From positions 2,294,001 through 2,358,000 of the forward strand of contig NC_011901.1 of the NCBI RefSeq assembly GCF_000021985.1: a stretch of DNA of 64,000 nucleotides, in the 5' to 3' direction. Shown in pieces: positions 32,562-41,556 of this stretch (within the stretch, counting starts at the first letter, position 1; every line of letters begins with the position of its first letter). The DNA is from Thioalkalivibrio sulfidiphilus HL-EbGr7 (GTDB lineage Bacteria; Pseudomonadota; Gammaproteobacteria; Ectothiorhodospirales; Ectothiorhodospiraceae). The position numbers and the translations under genes are program-made. The notes beneath the pieces were generated by a model. That model was not told the DNA's origin. It did no database searches and saw only the letters and a list, made by a program, of their open reading frames with translations.

Positions 32562-32930
32562 ATGATCACCATCACCCCCAACGCCGCAAAGCAGATCATC
32601 GAATCGGCCAGGCAGAGCGGCCTCGAGAACACCCCCCTGCGCATCGCCGCACGCCGCCATTCCGACGGCGCCATCGAATATGGCATGGGCTTCGACGACA
32701 CCGGCCGGGACGAGGATCTGACCTTCAAGAGCGAGGGTGTGAGCCTGGTCATCGACCCCATCTGCGTCGACCTGGTGAAGGATGCGGTGCTGGACTACGT
32801 GGAGATGAACCCGGGCGAATTCCGCTTCATCTTCATGAACCCCAACGATCCCCACTACCGCCCGCCCAATTCCGCCGCCGGCGCCCCGCCCGCCAGCGTG
32901 AGCGGCACCTGGTCGCCGGACAAATCATAG
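32562..32930 (+). CDS. dsrR: DsrR, A-type (IscA-fold) protein without the cluster cysteines
   Basis: 122 aa with an aggag site. The IscA fold is clear (MITITPNAAKQIIES, LRIAARRHSDG, GVSLVIDP) but the three Fe-S-binding cysteines are missing: the end reads FRFIFMNPNDPHYRPP where IscA has C-G-C. The one Cys, in PICVDLVKD, is not a cluster position. DsrR has been implicated in post-transcriptional control of dsr genes. It ends the collinear dsr run. Confidence 0.92.
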   Translation: MITITPNAAKQIIESARQSGLENTPLRIAARRHSDGAIEYGMGFDDTGRDEDLTFKSEGVSLVIDPICVDLVKDAVLDYVEMNPGEFRFIFMNPNDPHYRPPNSAAGAPPASVSGTWSPDKS

Positions 32931-33075
32931 GATTAAGCGGACTGCAAAGGGCGCCAAGGTCGGCGCGAAGGACGCGAAGCCTATCATGATGAAAACACCT
33001 CGCGGCCTTAGCGCATACCTTCGCACCCCTCGCGGTTCGCTTTTCCCTCGCCCCCCAACAGGGTCTTAACCAGAC

Positions 33076-33750
33076 ATGCTTCTGACCATTCCTGAGCTGC
33101 TGGATGCCGCGCAGCTGGCAGAGATCCGCCGGCTGCTGGCGGATGCACCGTTCACCGACGGCCGCTACAGCGCCGGTGCGGACGCCCGGCGCGTGAAGCA
33201 CAACGAGGAGGTGGATCCGTCGGATACCCGAGTCAGGGCGCTCAACCAGCTGGTGCTCATGCCCCTCTACCGGCACGAGACCTTCCAGGCCGCCGCCCTG
33301 CCCCGCAAGCTCTCCGGCGCATTCTTCGCCCGCTACCTGCCCGGCATGCAGTACGGTGCCCACGTGGACGACCCGGTCATGGGCCCGGAGGGCGGCCGCT
33401 ACCGAACGGATGTCTCCGTGACCGTGTTCATCGGCGAACCGCAAAGCTATGAGGGTGGCGAACTGGTTGTGGAAACGGACTTCGGAGAGCAGCAGGTGAA
33501 ACTCCCTGCGGGACATGCCGTGATCTATCCCTCCTCCAGCCTGCACCGGGTTTCCCCGGTGACAGGGGGAGAACGCCTGGTCGCCGTTGCCTGGGCGGAA
33601 TCCATGGTGCGCGACCCGGCCCGGAGGCAGATGCTCTACGAGCTCTACCAGGTCCATGAGGCCTTGCGCAGGGACAATCCCGATGCCGAGGTGACCCGGC
33701 GAGCCGGGCATGTGCGCGCCAACCTGATGCGCATGTGGGCGGACGTTTAG
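33076..33750 (+). CDS. PiuC/YbiX-type Fe(II)/2-oxoglutarate PKHD hydroxylase
   Basis: 224 aa. It has the PKHD-type hydroxylase pattern: LSGAFFARYLPGMQYGAHVDDPVMG with the HxD pair, YEGGELVVET, and SLHRVSPVTGGERLVAVAW with the distal His and the Arg for 2-oxoglutarate. The YbiX/PiuC group is often linked with iron uptake. Here it lies 145 bp after dsrR and may be transcribed as an extension of the dsr operon. Its target is not known. Confidence 0.88.
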   Translation: MLLTIPELLDAAQLAEIRRLLADAPFTDGRYSAGADARRVKHNEEVDPSDTRVRALNQLVLMPLYRHETFQAAALPRKLSGAFFARYLPGMQYGAHVDDPVMGPEGGRYRTDVSVTVFIGEPQSYEGGELVVETDFGEQQVKLPAGHAVIYPSSSLHRVSPVTGGERLVAVAWAESMVRDPARRQMLYELYQVHEALRRDNPDAEVTRRAGHVRANLMRMWADV

Positions 33751-33765
33751 TCCGAAGTGCCAAAG

Positions 33766-34002
33766 GAAGAAGTGTGAATTGGGAAGTGGGAAGTTAAACC
33801 CAATGCCGTAGGTTGGACTGAGCGCAGCGAAGTCCAACGGCTCGGACAGGAGAAAACCTGTCCTCTCGCAAAGAGAAAGAAAAACATGTTCCTCTCACGG
33901 GGACACGGAGGCACGGGGAAACCCTATTTGATCAGGTTTCCTCCGTGTCCCCGTGCCTCCGTGAGAGGATTGGTTCTGATTTGGACTACCCCAACCTACG
34001 CC
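33766..34002. repeat. Cluster of intergenic repeats between convergent genes
   Basis: It holds a half-copy of the gaagtgtgaattgggaagt repeat (33766-33795), gtaggttggactgagcgc with a matching ccaacctacg at 33991-34000, and a clear inverted pair: ctctcacggggacacgg... (33890-33922) with its complement (33935-33969). The last arm encodes the final residues and stop of the DsrS-like gene. Confidence 0.7.
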
Positions 34003-35074
34003 CGGAGAAGTCCGGACACAGGGAAGGCAAGGCCTCGTCGCTGACCGGCCAGGTCTCGGGGGGCTCGCGCAGCAGACGCTCTGCCACCGTCAGCCAGTGC
34101 TCACGGGCCGGGGCGATCAGACGCTTGAGTTCCTCCAGCGTACCGCCCTTCACCCATCCCTCGTACGCCTCACGCAACTGGGGAAACAGCAGCGCACGCA
34201 TGCCGCCCAGGTTGGCGAAATAGAAATGCAGCGCACCCTCGGGTGCGTCATCCAGGAGTGCGGGCAAGGTGGCCAAACAATCGGCCAGGTGATCCCGCAC
34301 GGCACGCATCACCCGCTCGGCCCGGCTGCCGGCCACCGTCATCATCCGCTCCTGCCACTCGGGGCCCAGCAGGCGTCCGGCCAGCACCTCGCCCACCTCG
34401 TGCCACACCGCGGACTCCACCTCGGCGTCCACCATGCGCTCCAGGCTTTCGTCATTGCCCGGATCATGACCATAGGCCCGCAAGGCCCGTCCCAGAGAAT
34501 CCACGGCAGGCGCGCCGCGCATCTGCCAGGCCTCGATCATCTCGAACACCATGCGACGTATGGACTCCCGGCGCACGAAGATGCGCTCGCCCCGGGACAT
34601 GGCCGGCGGTGAAGAAAGATCCCGCGCCATCTCCTGGCCCACCACATAGATGCGGTAGCCCTCGTAATCCTCGAGTTTGATCAGACTGCCAAGGAAGAAC
34701 AGCGGGCGCGCGCCGCGACCATAGCCAGCGCCATAGACCAGTCCGTGGGGACTGAGATGCTGATTGACCGCCTCGTGATCGAAGGGATCAAAGCGCCGCT
34801 CACCCAGGGTCAGGGCGTCCAGGTCCTGTGCCTCCAGCCCTTCCCAGTGCTGTTCCCGCGCCACCACCCAGTCGCCCACCTCGCGGCGGTCCAGGGCCAT
34901 GGAATACGGCAGGCCCCGCTCCCAGCGGTAGAACTCGCGCATCTTGAGCAGATAGGTGCAGAGGGTATCGTTGCCCGCATAGCGCGCATCGGCGATGTCG
35001 CAGTTGCGCTGCACGGTCTCGCGCAGATCGCGCCATTGCGGCGCTGATGCCCGGGTGGTGTTCACATCACTCAT
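33986..35074 (-). CDS. dsrS: DsrS-like cytosolic protein
   Basis: 362 aa, about 41 kDa, with no signal peptide or membrane segment; size and position next to dsrR suggest the soluble DsrS protein of Allochromatium vinosum, but that match is by context and size only. The protein is helical with RNCDIADARYAGNDTLCTYLLKMREFYRWE near the start, LVYGAGYGRGARPLFFLGSL, ESIRRMVFEMIEAW and AVWHEVGEVLAGRLLG. It is on the opposite strand to the dsr operon, unlike the arrangement in A. vinosum. The last residues GRRLG and the TAG are encoded by the intergenic repeat. Confidence 0.6.
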   Translation of the reverse strand: MSDVNTTRASAPQWRDLRETVQRNCDIADARYAGNDTLCTYLLKMREFYRWERGLPYSMALDRREVGDWVVAREQHWEGLEAQDLDALTLGERRFDPFDHEAVNQHLSPHGLVYGAGYGRGARPLFFLGSLIKLEDYEGYRIYVVGQEMARDLSSPPAMSRGERIFVRRESIRRMVFEMIEAWQMRGAPAVDSLGRALRAYGHDPGNDESLERMVDAEVESAVWHEVGEVLAGRLLGPEWQERMMTVAGSRAERVMRAVRDHLADCLATLPALLDDAPEGALHFYFANLGGMRALLFPQLREAYEGWVKGGTLEELKRLIAPAREHWLTVAERLLREPPETWPVSDEALPSLCPDFSGRRLG

Positions 35075-35405
35075 GGCTGATCACACCCTGATGATGGCTC
35101 GATGACAGGACCATTGTCCCCCAGAAAGACACCGAAGAAAACGTTATCCGTAGCAGGGTCAAGTCCCAGTCCGTAGGAGCGACGACCCCGTCGCGAACCC
35201 GCGTGAGTCAGGATGCAAACCATCGCTCTCACGGAGACACGGAGCCACTGGGGACAATCGGGGATTGATTCTCCCTGCCCCCGTGTCACCTTGAGAGAAC
35301 GGTTCTTCAGCGCTCAGCAACACAACCCAGACCCCGCCCTTCAACAGGCAAAAAAAACCCCGGCCAGCGCCGGGGTCCAATGGGCTGGTATGCGCCCGAT
35401 CAATC
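35075..35405. other. Intergenic region with repeats and a terminator
   Basis: It contains the repeat ccgtaggagcgacgaccccgtc (from 35172; related copy at 38293-38320), an imperfect relative of the ctctcacgg...ggacacgg repeat (35222-35297), and the terminator at 35349-35378. The promoter of the DsrS-like gene must lie near 35080-35170. No gene seen. Confidence 0.6.
35349..35378 (-). terminator. Strong rho-independent terminator of the DUF302-like gene
   Basis: On the minus strand ggaccccggcgctggccggggttttttttg: an 8-bp GC stem followed by eight T residues, 28 nt after the stop codon. Confidence 0.9.
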
Positions 35406-36344
35406 TTATCGCTGCACCTCGCCGCCCGCCGCCTTGGTAAGTGCTTCACCAATGGCATTGGGAGAGCGGCGCAGACGCATGAAGCTGTTGGCACCCATCA
35501 TCTTCAGGTCCGGGAAATGCACCGCCATGCGGAAACGCATGTGCAGGGCCTCCACCTCGCCGCCGATCACCAGGATTTCATAGGGCAGGTAGGCGGTCGA
35601 CTTCATGCCCTGGAAATCCACGATGGACATCTGGTGGGCATCATCCATGTGCGCGCTGGCGCCGCCCCTTGCCTGGCTCATGGAGACACCGAACACCGTC
35701 ATCTGGGTGCCGGGGATATCCAGCCGGTAGACCTTGGACACACCACCGGCATTGGCCGCCAGACCGCGCTCCACGGCGGCCACCGCATCGGCGTGACTGC
35801 GATAGCTGGCCAGGCGGTAGGGATCGGTGAAGTACTCCATGCCGAAGGTGTAGTTGTAGCGCTGCAGCTGATCCGGCGGCAGGCCTGCCTCGGAGCCGAA
35901 GAACTCACGCTGACCCAGGGCGCCCGCCAGACGGGCAGACACAGAGAAAAGTTCGCCGTTCAGCCGGTAGGCGTGACGCAGGTAGATTGGATTCACATAG
36001 GCGATCTGGGTGTTGCCACTCACTTCCGTCAGCGACACCCGCAGCGGCGCGATGTAGCCGCCCCGCTCGCTGGCCGCGGCCACCTGCAGCAGCTCATCGC
36101 TGGTGACGATCAGGATATGGGCGCCATCGTAGGGCTGGTATTCGCCCACGACACGGAAACCCTGCCCTTCCAGGGCGGTGCGGGTATTGTCCAGATGCGC
36201 CGAGATGGGTCCCTCATAGACCGCGCCCAGCACGAAAGGCTTGAGGTTCTCGCCATCCTGGGCATGAACAAGGGAGAAGGACAGCAACATCCAGACACAG
36301 GCGGCCCGGACGAGCCAGGAAAACGCAGAACGGGAATGCTTCAT
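35406..36344 (-). CDS. Secreted DUF302-like protein
   Basis: 312 aa. A Sec signal peptide (MKHSRSAFSWLVRAACVWMLL..., cleavage near AHA/HAQ about residue 28) points to the periplasm. The first half resembles DUF302: TRTALEGQGFRVVGEYQP, ILIVTSDELLQVAAAS and APLRVSLTEVSGNTQIAYVNP. The second half (from about residue 150), with RYNYTFGMEYFTDPYRLA and GVSMSQARGG, is not recognised. It is transcribed after the FadL1 gene, with a terminator between, and has its own strong terminator. A periplasmic partner of the FadL channels is possible; function unknown. Confidence 0.72.
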   Translation of the reverse strand: MKHSRSAFSWLVRAACVWMLLSFSLVHAQDGENLKPFVLGAVYEGPISAHLDNTRTALEGQGFRVVGEYQPYDGAHILIVTSDELLQVAAASERGGYIAPLRVSLTEVSGNTQIAYVNPIYLRHAYRLNGELFSVSARLAGALGQREFFGSEAGLPPDQLQRYNYTFGMEYFTDPYRLASYRSHADAVAAVERGLAANAGGVSKVYRLDIPGTQMTVFGVSMSQARGGASAHMDDAHQMSIVDFQGMKSTAYLPYEILVIGGEVEALHMRFRMAVHFPDLKMMGANSFMRLRRSPNAIGEALTKAAGGEVQR

Positions 36345-36423
36345 GATTCAGACACCTCGCGGATCAAGCGGTCGGGAAACCGGCAGTCGCCCCCTCTGAA
36401 GTTGTACCTGCCGGACCAAACGA

Positions 36424-36458
36424 AACAACGGGGCCTCGCGGGCCCCGTTGTTGCGACG
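36424..36458 (-). terminator. Terminator after FadL-type gene 1
   Basis: A stem of caacggggcc paired with ggccccgttg around gcga, with T-rich sequence on the minus-strand side. It lies directly after the FadL1 stop at 36462. Confidence 0.85.
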
Positions 36459-36461
36459 TGC

Positions 36462-37754
36462 CTAGAACTTCCAGGCGTAGCTCAGTTCCAGATCGAACTG
36501 ATACATCTTCAGCTCGATATCCTGCATGGGGAACAACGGGTTCTCACCGCTGACCTTCTTGGTCGGAGCATACATGGCTGCGAAATTCAACTCGTTGCGC
36601 GGCCCCATCTGACGGGTAAACCCAGCCGTAAGGTGATGTTCGATGATGCCCGGAGCAAGAATATTCAACAGAACCTCGGAATCACGGATAGGCTGCTTGC
36701 CGTAGCTGTAGCCCACGCGCCAGGTCATGTCGGGGCTGGTCTGCCACTGGTAACCCAGCTTGTAGATGGTCATGTCCTTCCATCCGAAGCCAGGTCCATT
36801 ATCGTCCCCAAGACACTGATTGCCAGTATTCAAGCAGATGCCGAGAGCTGGCAACATCGGATTTCCGATGGACTTCACATCGCTGTACCAGATGTGCTGG
36901 ATATCAAAGAACAGGGTCGAGGAGGGAGAGACATCCCAGGCGAGACCCACGGTCACGTTGGCAGGGATATCGAAGTCACCCTGTTCTGCGAACAGGTTGT
37001 CATACTTACTGAATTCCTCGGCGAAGATCTTGGACTGATAGGACGCACCCAGACGTACACCAGGAGCGACTTCACCTTGGACTCCAAGGCGAACACCATA
37101 ACCCCAGGAGCTGTCGTAACCATCTTCGACTACGCCGAAGCCACCAAGCCCCGTGGCTTTGAAACGCTGGTATGCAATGATCGGCGTGACACCCCAGGAG
37201 GCCGTATCATTGATCTTTCGTGAATAGGTGGGCGCGATAAAGAGCTGCATCAGGTCCACGCCTGCAGCACCACCGTAGAACGTGCCGCCAAACATGTCAT
37301 TCGGATAGTCTGTATTCATGCCGCCATTGCCATACACGGAAATACCGATGCTGCTCTGGTCATCCAGCATACGGTTCCACCCGAAATGTGGCACGAGGAA
37401 GTAATCTGAGCGGCTGTCCACGCTGCCAGTCGCCAGCGGGAAGCCGGAGGCGGCGAGATCATCGGGATCAGGGAAAAAGTCGGGGGCGCCCATACCGGAT
37501 ACTGAATAACTCCGACGCGGCGAGAACAGTGCAGCACCCAGGTCAATACGGTCACCCAGAGTCACCATACCCGCAGGGTTGGTGGCAGCCGCCAGGGAAT
37601 CCTGGGAGAGGGCCACACCCGCACCCGCCAGACCCTTGCTGGTGGTGCCGTAGCCATGAGAGAAGTAACCGTTGGTGGCGTTGGCCACCCCTGCAACGCC
37701 CAGCCCGGCGGCAACGGCAAACAAGACAGTCGACTGTCTGACAACCTTATGCAT
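36462..37754 (-). CDS. OmpP1/FadL-family outer-membrane channel 1
   Basis: 430 aa with an excellent GGAGGAGG site. Signal peptide ends VANA and the mature protein starts TNGYFSHGYG, the FadL hallmark (N-terminal hatch, then GAGVALSQD and ATNPAGM). Alternating beta strands run to a terminal aromatic (SYAWKF). FadL channels take up hydrophobic molecules across the outer membrane. A sulfur oxidizer lacking obvious fatty-acid genes here could use it for elemental sulfur, polysulfanes, organosulfur compounds or hydrocarbons. A second copy lies 825 bp upstream. Confidence 0.9.
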   Translation of the reverse strand: MHKVVRQSTVLFAVAAGLGVAGVANATNGYFSHGYGTTSKGLAGAGVALSQDSLAAATNPAGMVTLGDRIDLGAALFSPRRSYSVSGMGAPDFFPDPDDLAASGFPLATGSVDSRSDYFLVPHFGWNRMLDDQSSIGISVYGNGGMNTDYPNDMFGGTFYGGAAGVDLMQLFIAPTYSRKINDTASWGVTPIIAYQRFKATGLGGFGVVEDGYDSSWGYGVRLGVQGEVAPGVRLGASYQSKIFAEEFSKYDNLFAEQGDFDIPANVTVGLAWDVSPSSTLFFDIQHIWYSDVKSIGNPMLPALGICLNTGNQCLGDDNGPGFGWKDMTIYKLGYQWQTSPDMTWRVGYSYGKQPIRDSEVLLNILAPGIIEHHLTAGFTRQMGPRNELNFAAMYAPTKKVSGENPLFPMQDIELKMYQFDLELSYAWKF

Positions 37755-38578
37755 GAAATCCTCCTCCGATCACACGCTCAATGCGTGTCTTATTGATAAG
37801 TGAGACAGGTGCACAACCCGGCCTTTGTTGTTGTTTTTATGGCCGAGACTGAGCATCGGAGAATTCGTTCTCAGGGTCCAAACATAAAAATTAATATGCA
37901 ATCAGTATTATGTATGTTAGCTATACTGATTATTAATATTTTCTAATCTCCGAATTTTCAGGATCTCTCACTGATCGTTGACGAAGCGCGAAGTCTGGCG
38001 AGACTGCCCCAAGTTCACGTCCTTGAATCGCAGAATCACGGTTTGCTTGCCTCCATTTCTCAACATTAAATGCGCTGACGCATTGGCATTCTCTGGGCTT
38101 TTCCTGTGTTACCGGGCCAGGACGCAACAACGCGAATCTCCACGCCAGCCCCCTGGGGATTGGCGTTCAGGCCCCCTTGAACACCCGATGATGCAATCTT
38201 TTCTGACTGTTTCAGTCAACGGGAGCCTGATTTGCACTAACCGATGCGGCCGCCTCCCTGCCTCACATCAGATAACCGAAGCGGCAAAGTCACCGTAGGA
38301 GCGGCGACCCCGCCGCGAACATGCCTCAGCGTGGATTTCATACGCTGCCCCAGTGTCGAACGGCGCTGCCTTTACCTGATTGACGCCGGCGCGATAAGCG
38401 CAGTGACAACGGCGCATGCAACCCATTGCAGGCTCTGGATTCCTTTCTGGCGCTGCCGATATATCCAGAATCAAGGCTGTTCGGCCCGAGGTCGAGCCTC
38501 CTACAGGCCCCAAAAGAAAGCCCCGCCGAGGGGCGGGGCTTGAGTGGCCATCCCTGGCCGCAAGACATGCTAAAGGGA
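37755..38578. promoter_or_regulatory. Large AT-rich intergenic region between the two FadL genes
   Basis: 824 bp with no supportable gene. 37860-37950 is strikingly AT-rich and holds a perfect 9-bp inverted repeat, aatcagtat (37900-37908) and atactgatt (37923-37931), a candidate operator for FadL1. 38293-38320 is a copy of the ccgtaggagcggcgac repeat. 38490-38545 holds a repeat related to tgtaggaggctcgacctcggg and the FadL2 terminator. Confidence 0.55.
38514..38545 (-). terminator. Terminator after FadL-type gene 2
   Basis: aagccccgcc pairs with ggcggggctt, followed on the minus strand by tttctttt. It lies about 35 nt after the FadL2 stop. Confidence 0.85.
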
Positions 38579-39847
38579 TCAGAAGCGATAGCCCAGGTTC
38601 ACGCCGAAGGACTGCTCGGACAGGGAGATCTTGCTGCCAGGCAGCATGGGATCCGTGGCCGGCGCCTGGAAGGTCTTCTCGGGCACGTACATGTAGTGGA
38701 AGGCCAGTTCCCAGTTGCCGTCCATGTTATAGCCGGCACCCAGTGTGTAGTGGGTCTCCACCACGGCCGGCAGGATCAGGTTGCGGCTGACGTCCTCGTT
38801 GCCGATGGGTGACTTGCCGTAGTTGAAACCGGCCCGCAGGTTGAGGCGGTTGTTCACGGCCCAGTCCACGCCCAGGGCGTAGACGGTCTGGTCGTCCCAG
38901 CCCGGATCCATGGGCACGGAGATTCCGCCGGGACCGGTCACAGCCAGCTTGTCCATGGTGTCGGACCAGTTGATCCACTTCACGTCAGCGGAGACAGTCA
39001 CGGCCGGTATGGCGCGGTAGGCAAGACCCAGAGCCAGCTGCTGGGGAAAATCCAGGCCCAGCTTGTAGGTGCCGGCGGGCAACGGTCCACCGCCCATCAT
39101 GCTCATGTCGATGTCGCCCTGGGCCAGGTTGTACGCATGATCCCCGAACACCTGCTTGCTCTTGTAGGCAGCGCCCAGAGTGAGACGGTCGTTCACATCG
39201 AACAGCAGACCGAAGGACGCCCCAATGCCAAAGGCACTGGAAGAGCGTGACAGGTCAAAATTGTTCTCCACATCACCCAGTGCATTGATGAAGCGCTGCT
39301 TGAACGCCACGGACTGGTAATTGATGTTGAGCGAGGCGCCGAGGGTGAGGCGATCATCCACCTGCCAGGCCAGGGTCGGTGCCATCTGCCAAAGCATGAC
39401 GTTGCTGTAACCATCGAATGACAGACCGGGCATGACCTCGGTTTGCGCATAGTCCACACCCATGCCCGATGTGCCGTACATGCCGCCGCCGAACCACAGG
39501 TCATCCCGCCCGTTGACCGGTGCGGTCCAGCCGATGGCCGGGATCCCGTACAGGTCCACGGAACTCTTGCCGGTCTCGCCGCCCGTGGCGGTGAAATCCA
39601 CAGAGCGCTCTGGCATGAAGGCCTCCATGGAGAAGTCCGCGCGCTTGCCGATGCGGGCCATGCCGGCGGGGTTGGTGATGGCGGTCATGGCAGAGCCGGG
39701 GTTGGCGGTCACCGCGCCACCGAGGCTCTTCTGGTAGGCACCGATGCCGATGAGCTGGTAGCCGTTGGTGGCCTGGGCAACGCCCGTGGCGGCGAGGCCG
39801 GAGGCCAGGCAGATGAAGACGCCGGAGCGCCGGATGGACTGATACAT
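38579..39847 (-). CDS. OmpP1/FadL-family outer-membrane channel 2
   Basis: 422 aa from the ATG at 39845-39847 with GGAGG; the longer frame adds nine residues without a site. The signal peptide ends AQA and the mature N terminus is TNGYQLIGIGAYQKSLGGAV, then AITNPAGMARIG, as in FadL. The C-terminal strand ends SLSEQSFGVNLGYRF with the terminal Phe of outer-membrane barrels. It is related to but clearly diverged from channel 1. Likely role: uptake of hydrophobic substrates. It is the last gene before the lip/hdr block on the same strand, separated by a terminator. Confidence 0.9.
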   Translation of the reverse strand: MYQSIRRSGVFICLASGLAATGVAQATNGYQLIGIGAYQKSLGGAVTANPGSAMTAITNPAGMARIGKRADFSMEAFMPERSVDFTATGGETGKSSVDLYGIPAIGWTAPVNGRDDLWFGGGMYGTSGMGVDYAQTEVMPGLSFDGYSNVMLWQMAPTLAWQVDDRLTLGASLNINYQSVAFKQRFINALGDVENNFDLSRSSSAFGIGASFGLLFDVNDRLTLGAAYKSKQVFGDHAYNLAQGDIDMSMMGGGPLPAGTYKLGLDFPQQLALGLAYRAIPAVTVSADVKWINWSDTMDKLAVTGPGGISVPMDPGWDDQTVYALGVDWAVNNRLNLRAGFNYGKSPIGNEDVSRNLILPAVVETHYTLGAGYNMDGNWELAFHYMYVPEKTFQAPATDPMLPGSKISLSEQSFGVNLGYRF

Positions 39848-40043
39848 TGCATTCCTCCACTGAGATTGGGGCATGGCCCCGGTTGATCATCTTGTGTTGA
39901 TCGGGTTGTTGTTATGGTTATCCTGGTGCTTCAAACGAGTGTCCGAAGGAACACGCGCGGGCCTGCACCTGGCCTTAAGGAGACCAGGCAGTCGAATTCA
40001 TAGAGAGAACGGCTGTGCAGGCCTGACTACAGCCACCCGACAC

Positions 40044-40071
40044 AGAAAACCCCGCTCACGCGGGGTTTTCT
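40044..40071 (-). terminator. Terminator after the radical-SAM lipoate gene
   Basis: agaaaaccccgc pairs perfectly with gcggggttttct around a tcac loop. It lies about 25 nt after the stop of the radical SAM gene at 40097 and has T-runs in both directions. Confidence 0.9.
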
Positions 40072-40096
40072 GTTTGGGAACAGATCAAAGACCGAC

Positions 40097-41248
40097 TCAG
40101 TTGTCGGCGTCGTGATCGAAGGTGCCTACCTTCTCCCCGGCCATCTGGCGGCGCACGAACTCCACGTCCTTGCCGTTGAGCGCGAACGGGAAGCTCAGGA
40201 TGTCCGTGGGGCTGGAATCGCCGTAGGGACGGTTGCAGGCGGAGACCTCCTCGTCGGACTTGCCGGGGCAGCCGGAGGTCTGGAAGGGCTTGCCGGAGCT
40301 GATCAGGTCGTTCAGCTCCTTCTCGTCCAGACCGAAGTCCACCACCTGGCCCTGCTCGTTGAACTTCATGTCGTCGATGCGGCCACCGGCGTAGTCGATG
40401 ATGAAGCGGGCCAGCTGCACGCGGCGCCACTGGTCACGGGGCACGGGGTTCCAGTCTTCCATAAGCGAACCCTGCTCCGGGAAGAAGGCGAACATGTGGT
40501 TGTGGCCGCCCATGTCGCGGATCTTCTGGCAGACGGCCAGGATCTCCTGCTCGGTCTCACCCATGCCGCAGATCAGGTGCGCGCCGAACTTCTCGGGGCC
40601 GAAGATCTCGGCGGCCCACTCGATGGCCTGCCAGTACTTGTCCCAGCGGTGCGGGCTGTCCACGGTCTTGCCACGGGTGCGCTCGAAGATCTCGGGGGTG
40701 ACTGCATCCAGGGCCACGGTGAAGATGTCCGCGCCCTTGTCGCGCAGGTTCTTCAGGTCCTCGTAGCTCATGGTGGTGGGGTTGGAGAGGATGGACACGG
40801 GGATGTGCGGGACTTCCTTAACCCACTTCTCCAGCAGCACCACGGTGTCGTGGTCGGAGTTGGGGTGGGTGATCATGGAGATGCACATGCGCTCGAACTG
40901 GCCCTTGTCGGCGTTGTTCTTCACGCGCTCGATGACGTCGTCGTAGCGGGCAGTGGGCCAGTCCACGCGAATGAAATTGCGGTCCGCGTAGTCGCGGGCC
41001 TCTTCACGGTGACGGGCGAGGCCGCAGTAGCTGCAGTTGGCACGGCAGCCTTCAGGATAGGTCACCAGCAGGTTCAGACAGTGGGTGCAGGCGGTGCGGT
41101 GCATGGTGCCGGGCACCAGGCCCAGGGTGATGGCCGCGGCAGTGGACATCTGCACGTAGTCCGGGGAACGCATCTCCGGGGTCTTGATGTGATAGTCGGG
41201 CCGGTAGAACGTCACCGGGGAGACCATGGACTCGGCACTAGCACTCAT
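40097..41248 (-). CDS. lipS2: Radical SAM lipoyl synthase component (LipS2 type)
   Basis: 383 aa. The radical SAM motif CRANCSYC (C68, C72, C75) is followed by GLARHREEARDY; other conserved Cys are in ACTHCLNL (C54, C57) and SGCPG near the C terminus, suitable for an auxiliary cluster. In sHdr organisms two radical SAM proteins, LipS1 and LipS2, together insert sulfur at C6 and C8 of octanoyl groups in place of LipA. This gene is 308 bp from lipT, with repeats between, so it may have its own promoter. Which of the two is S1 or S2 is assigned by gene order and is not certain. Confidence 0.82.
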   Translation of the reverse strand: MSASAESMVSPVTFYRPDYHIKTPEMRSPDYVQMSTAAAITLGLVPGTMHRTACTHCLNLLVTYPEGCRANCSYCGLARHREEARDYADRNFIRVDWPTARYDDVIERVKNNADKGQFERMCISMITHPNSDHDTVVLLEKWVKEVPHIPVSILSNPTTMSYEDLKNLRDKGADIFTVALDAVTPEIFERTRGKTVDSPHRWDKYWQAIEWAAEIFGPEKFGAHLICGMGETEQEILAVCQKIRDMGGHNHMFAFFPEQGSLMEDWNPVPRDQWRRVQLARFIIDYAGGRIDDMKFNEQGQVVDFGLDEKELNDLISSGKPFQTSGCPGKSDEEVSACNRPYGDSSPTDILSFPFALNGKDVEFVRRQMAGEKVGTFDHDADN

Positions 41249-41263
41249 TGTGACCTCCAGTAA

Positions 41264-41556
41264 TCAGAAACCTAGTTCAATATTTCTCGCGAAGACGCGA
41301 GGCACGCAAAGCACATGAATCATCCACGGAATCTGCCTGCGTGCCCTGTGTCCTGTCGAGCTCACCCTTCAAGCGCTCAAGGCCATCTCAAGCGCCCTTG
41401 TTGCTGTTCATCACGAAGACTCGCGTAACGATTCCTCGCAGGTCGGGCTTCAGCCCGACGCCGGAGCCAGCCGGAGCCGCCGCTGTCGGCCTGAAGGCCG
41501 ACCTACGGGATCAGGCGGTCACGGGAAGTGACGACATCTGCCGTCAAACCCAGGCA
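41264..41556. other. Intergenic region with repeat arms
   Basis: It holds a degenerate copy of the cgaagacgcgaggcacgcaaag repeat (about 41287-41312) and an inverted pair aggtcgggcttcagcccgacg (41440-41460) with gtcggcctgaaggccgacctacgg (from 41485). No gene seen. The radical SAM gene's promoter could be here. Confidence 0.6.

Noticed and set aside
37978-38543. Short open frames in the FadL intergenic region
   Set aside because: No ribosome-binding sites, erratic composition, and overlap with repeats and a terminator.
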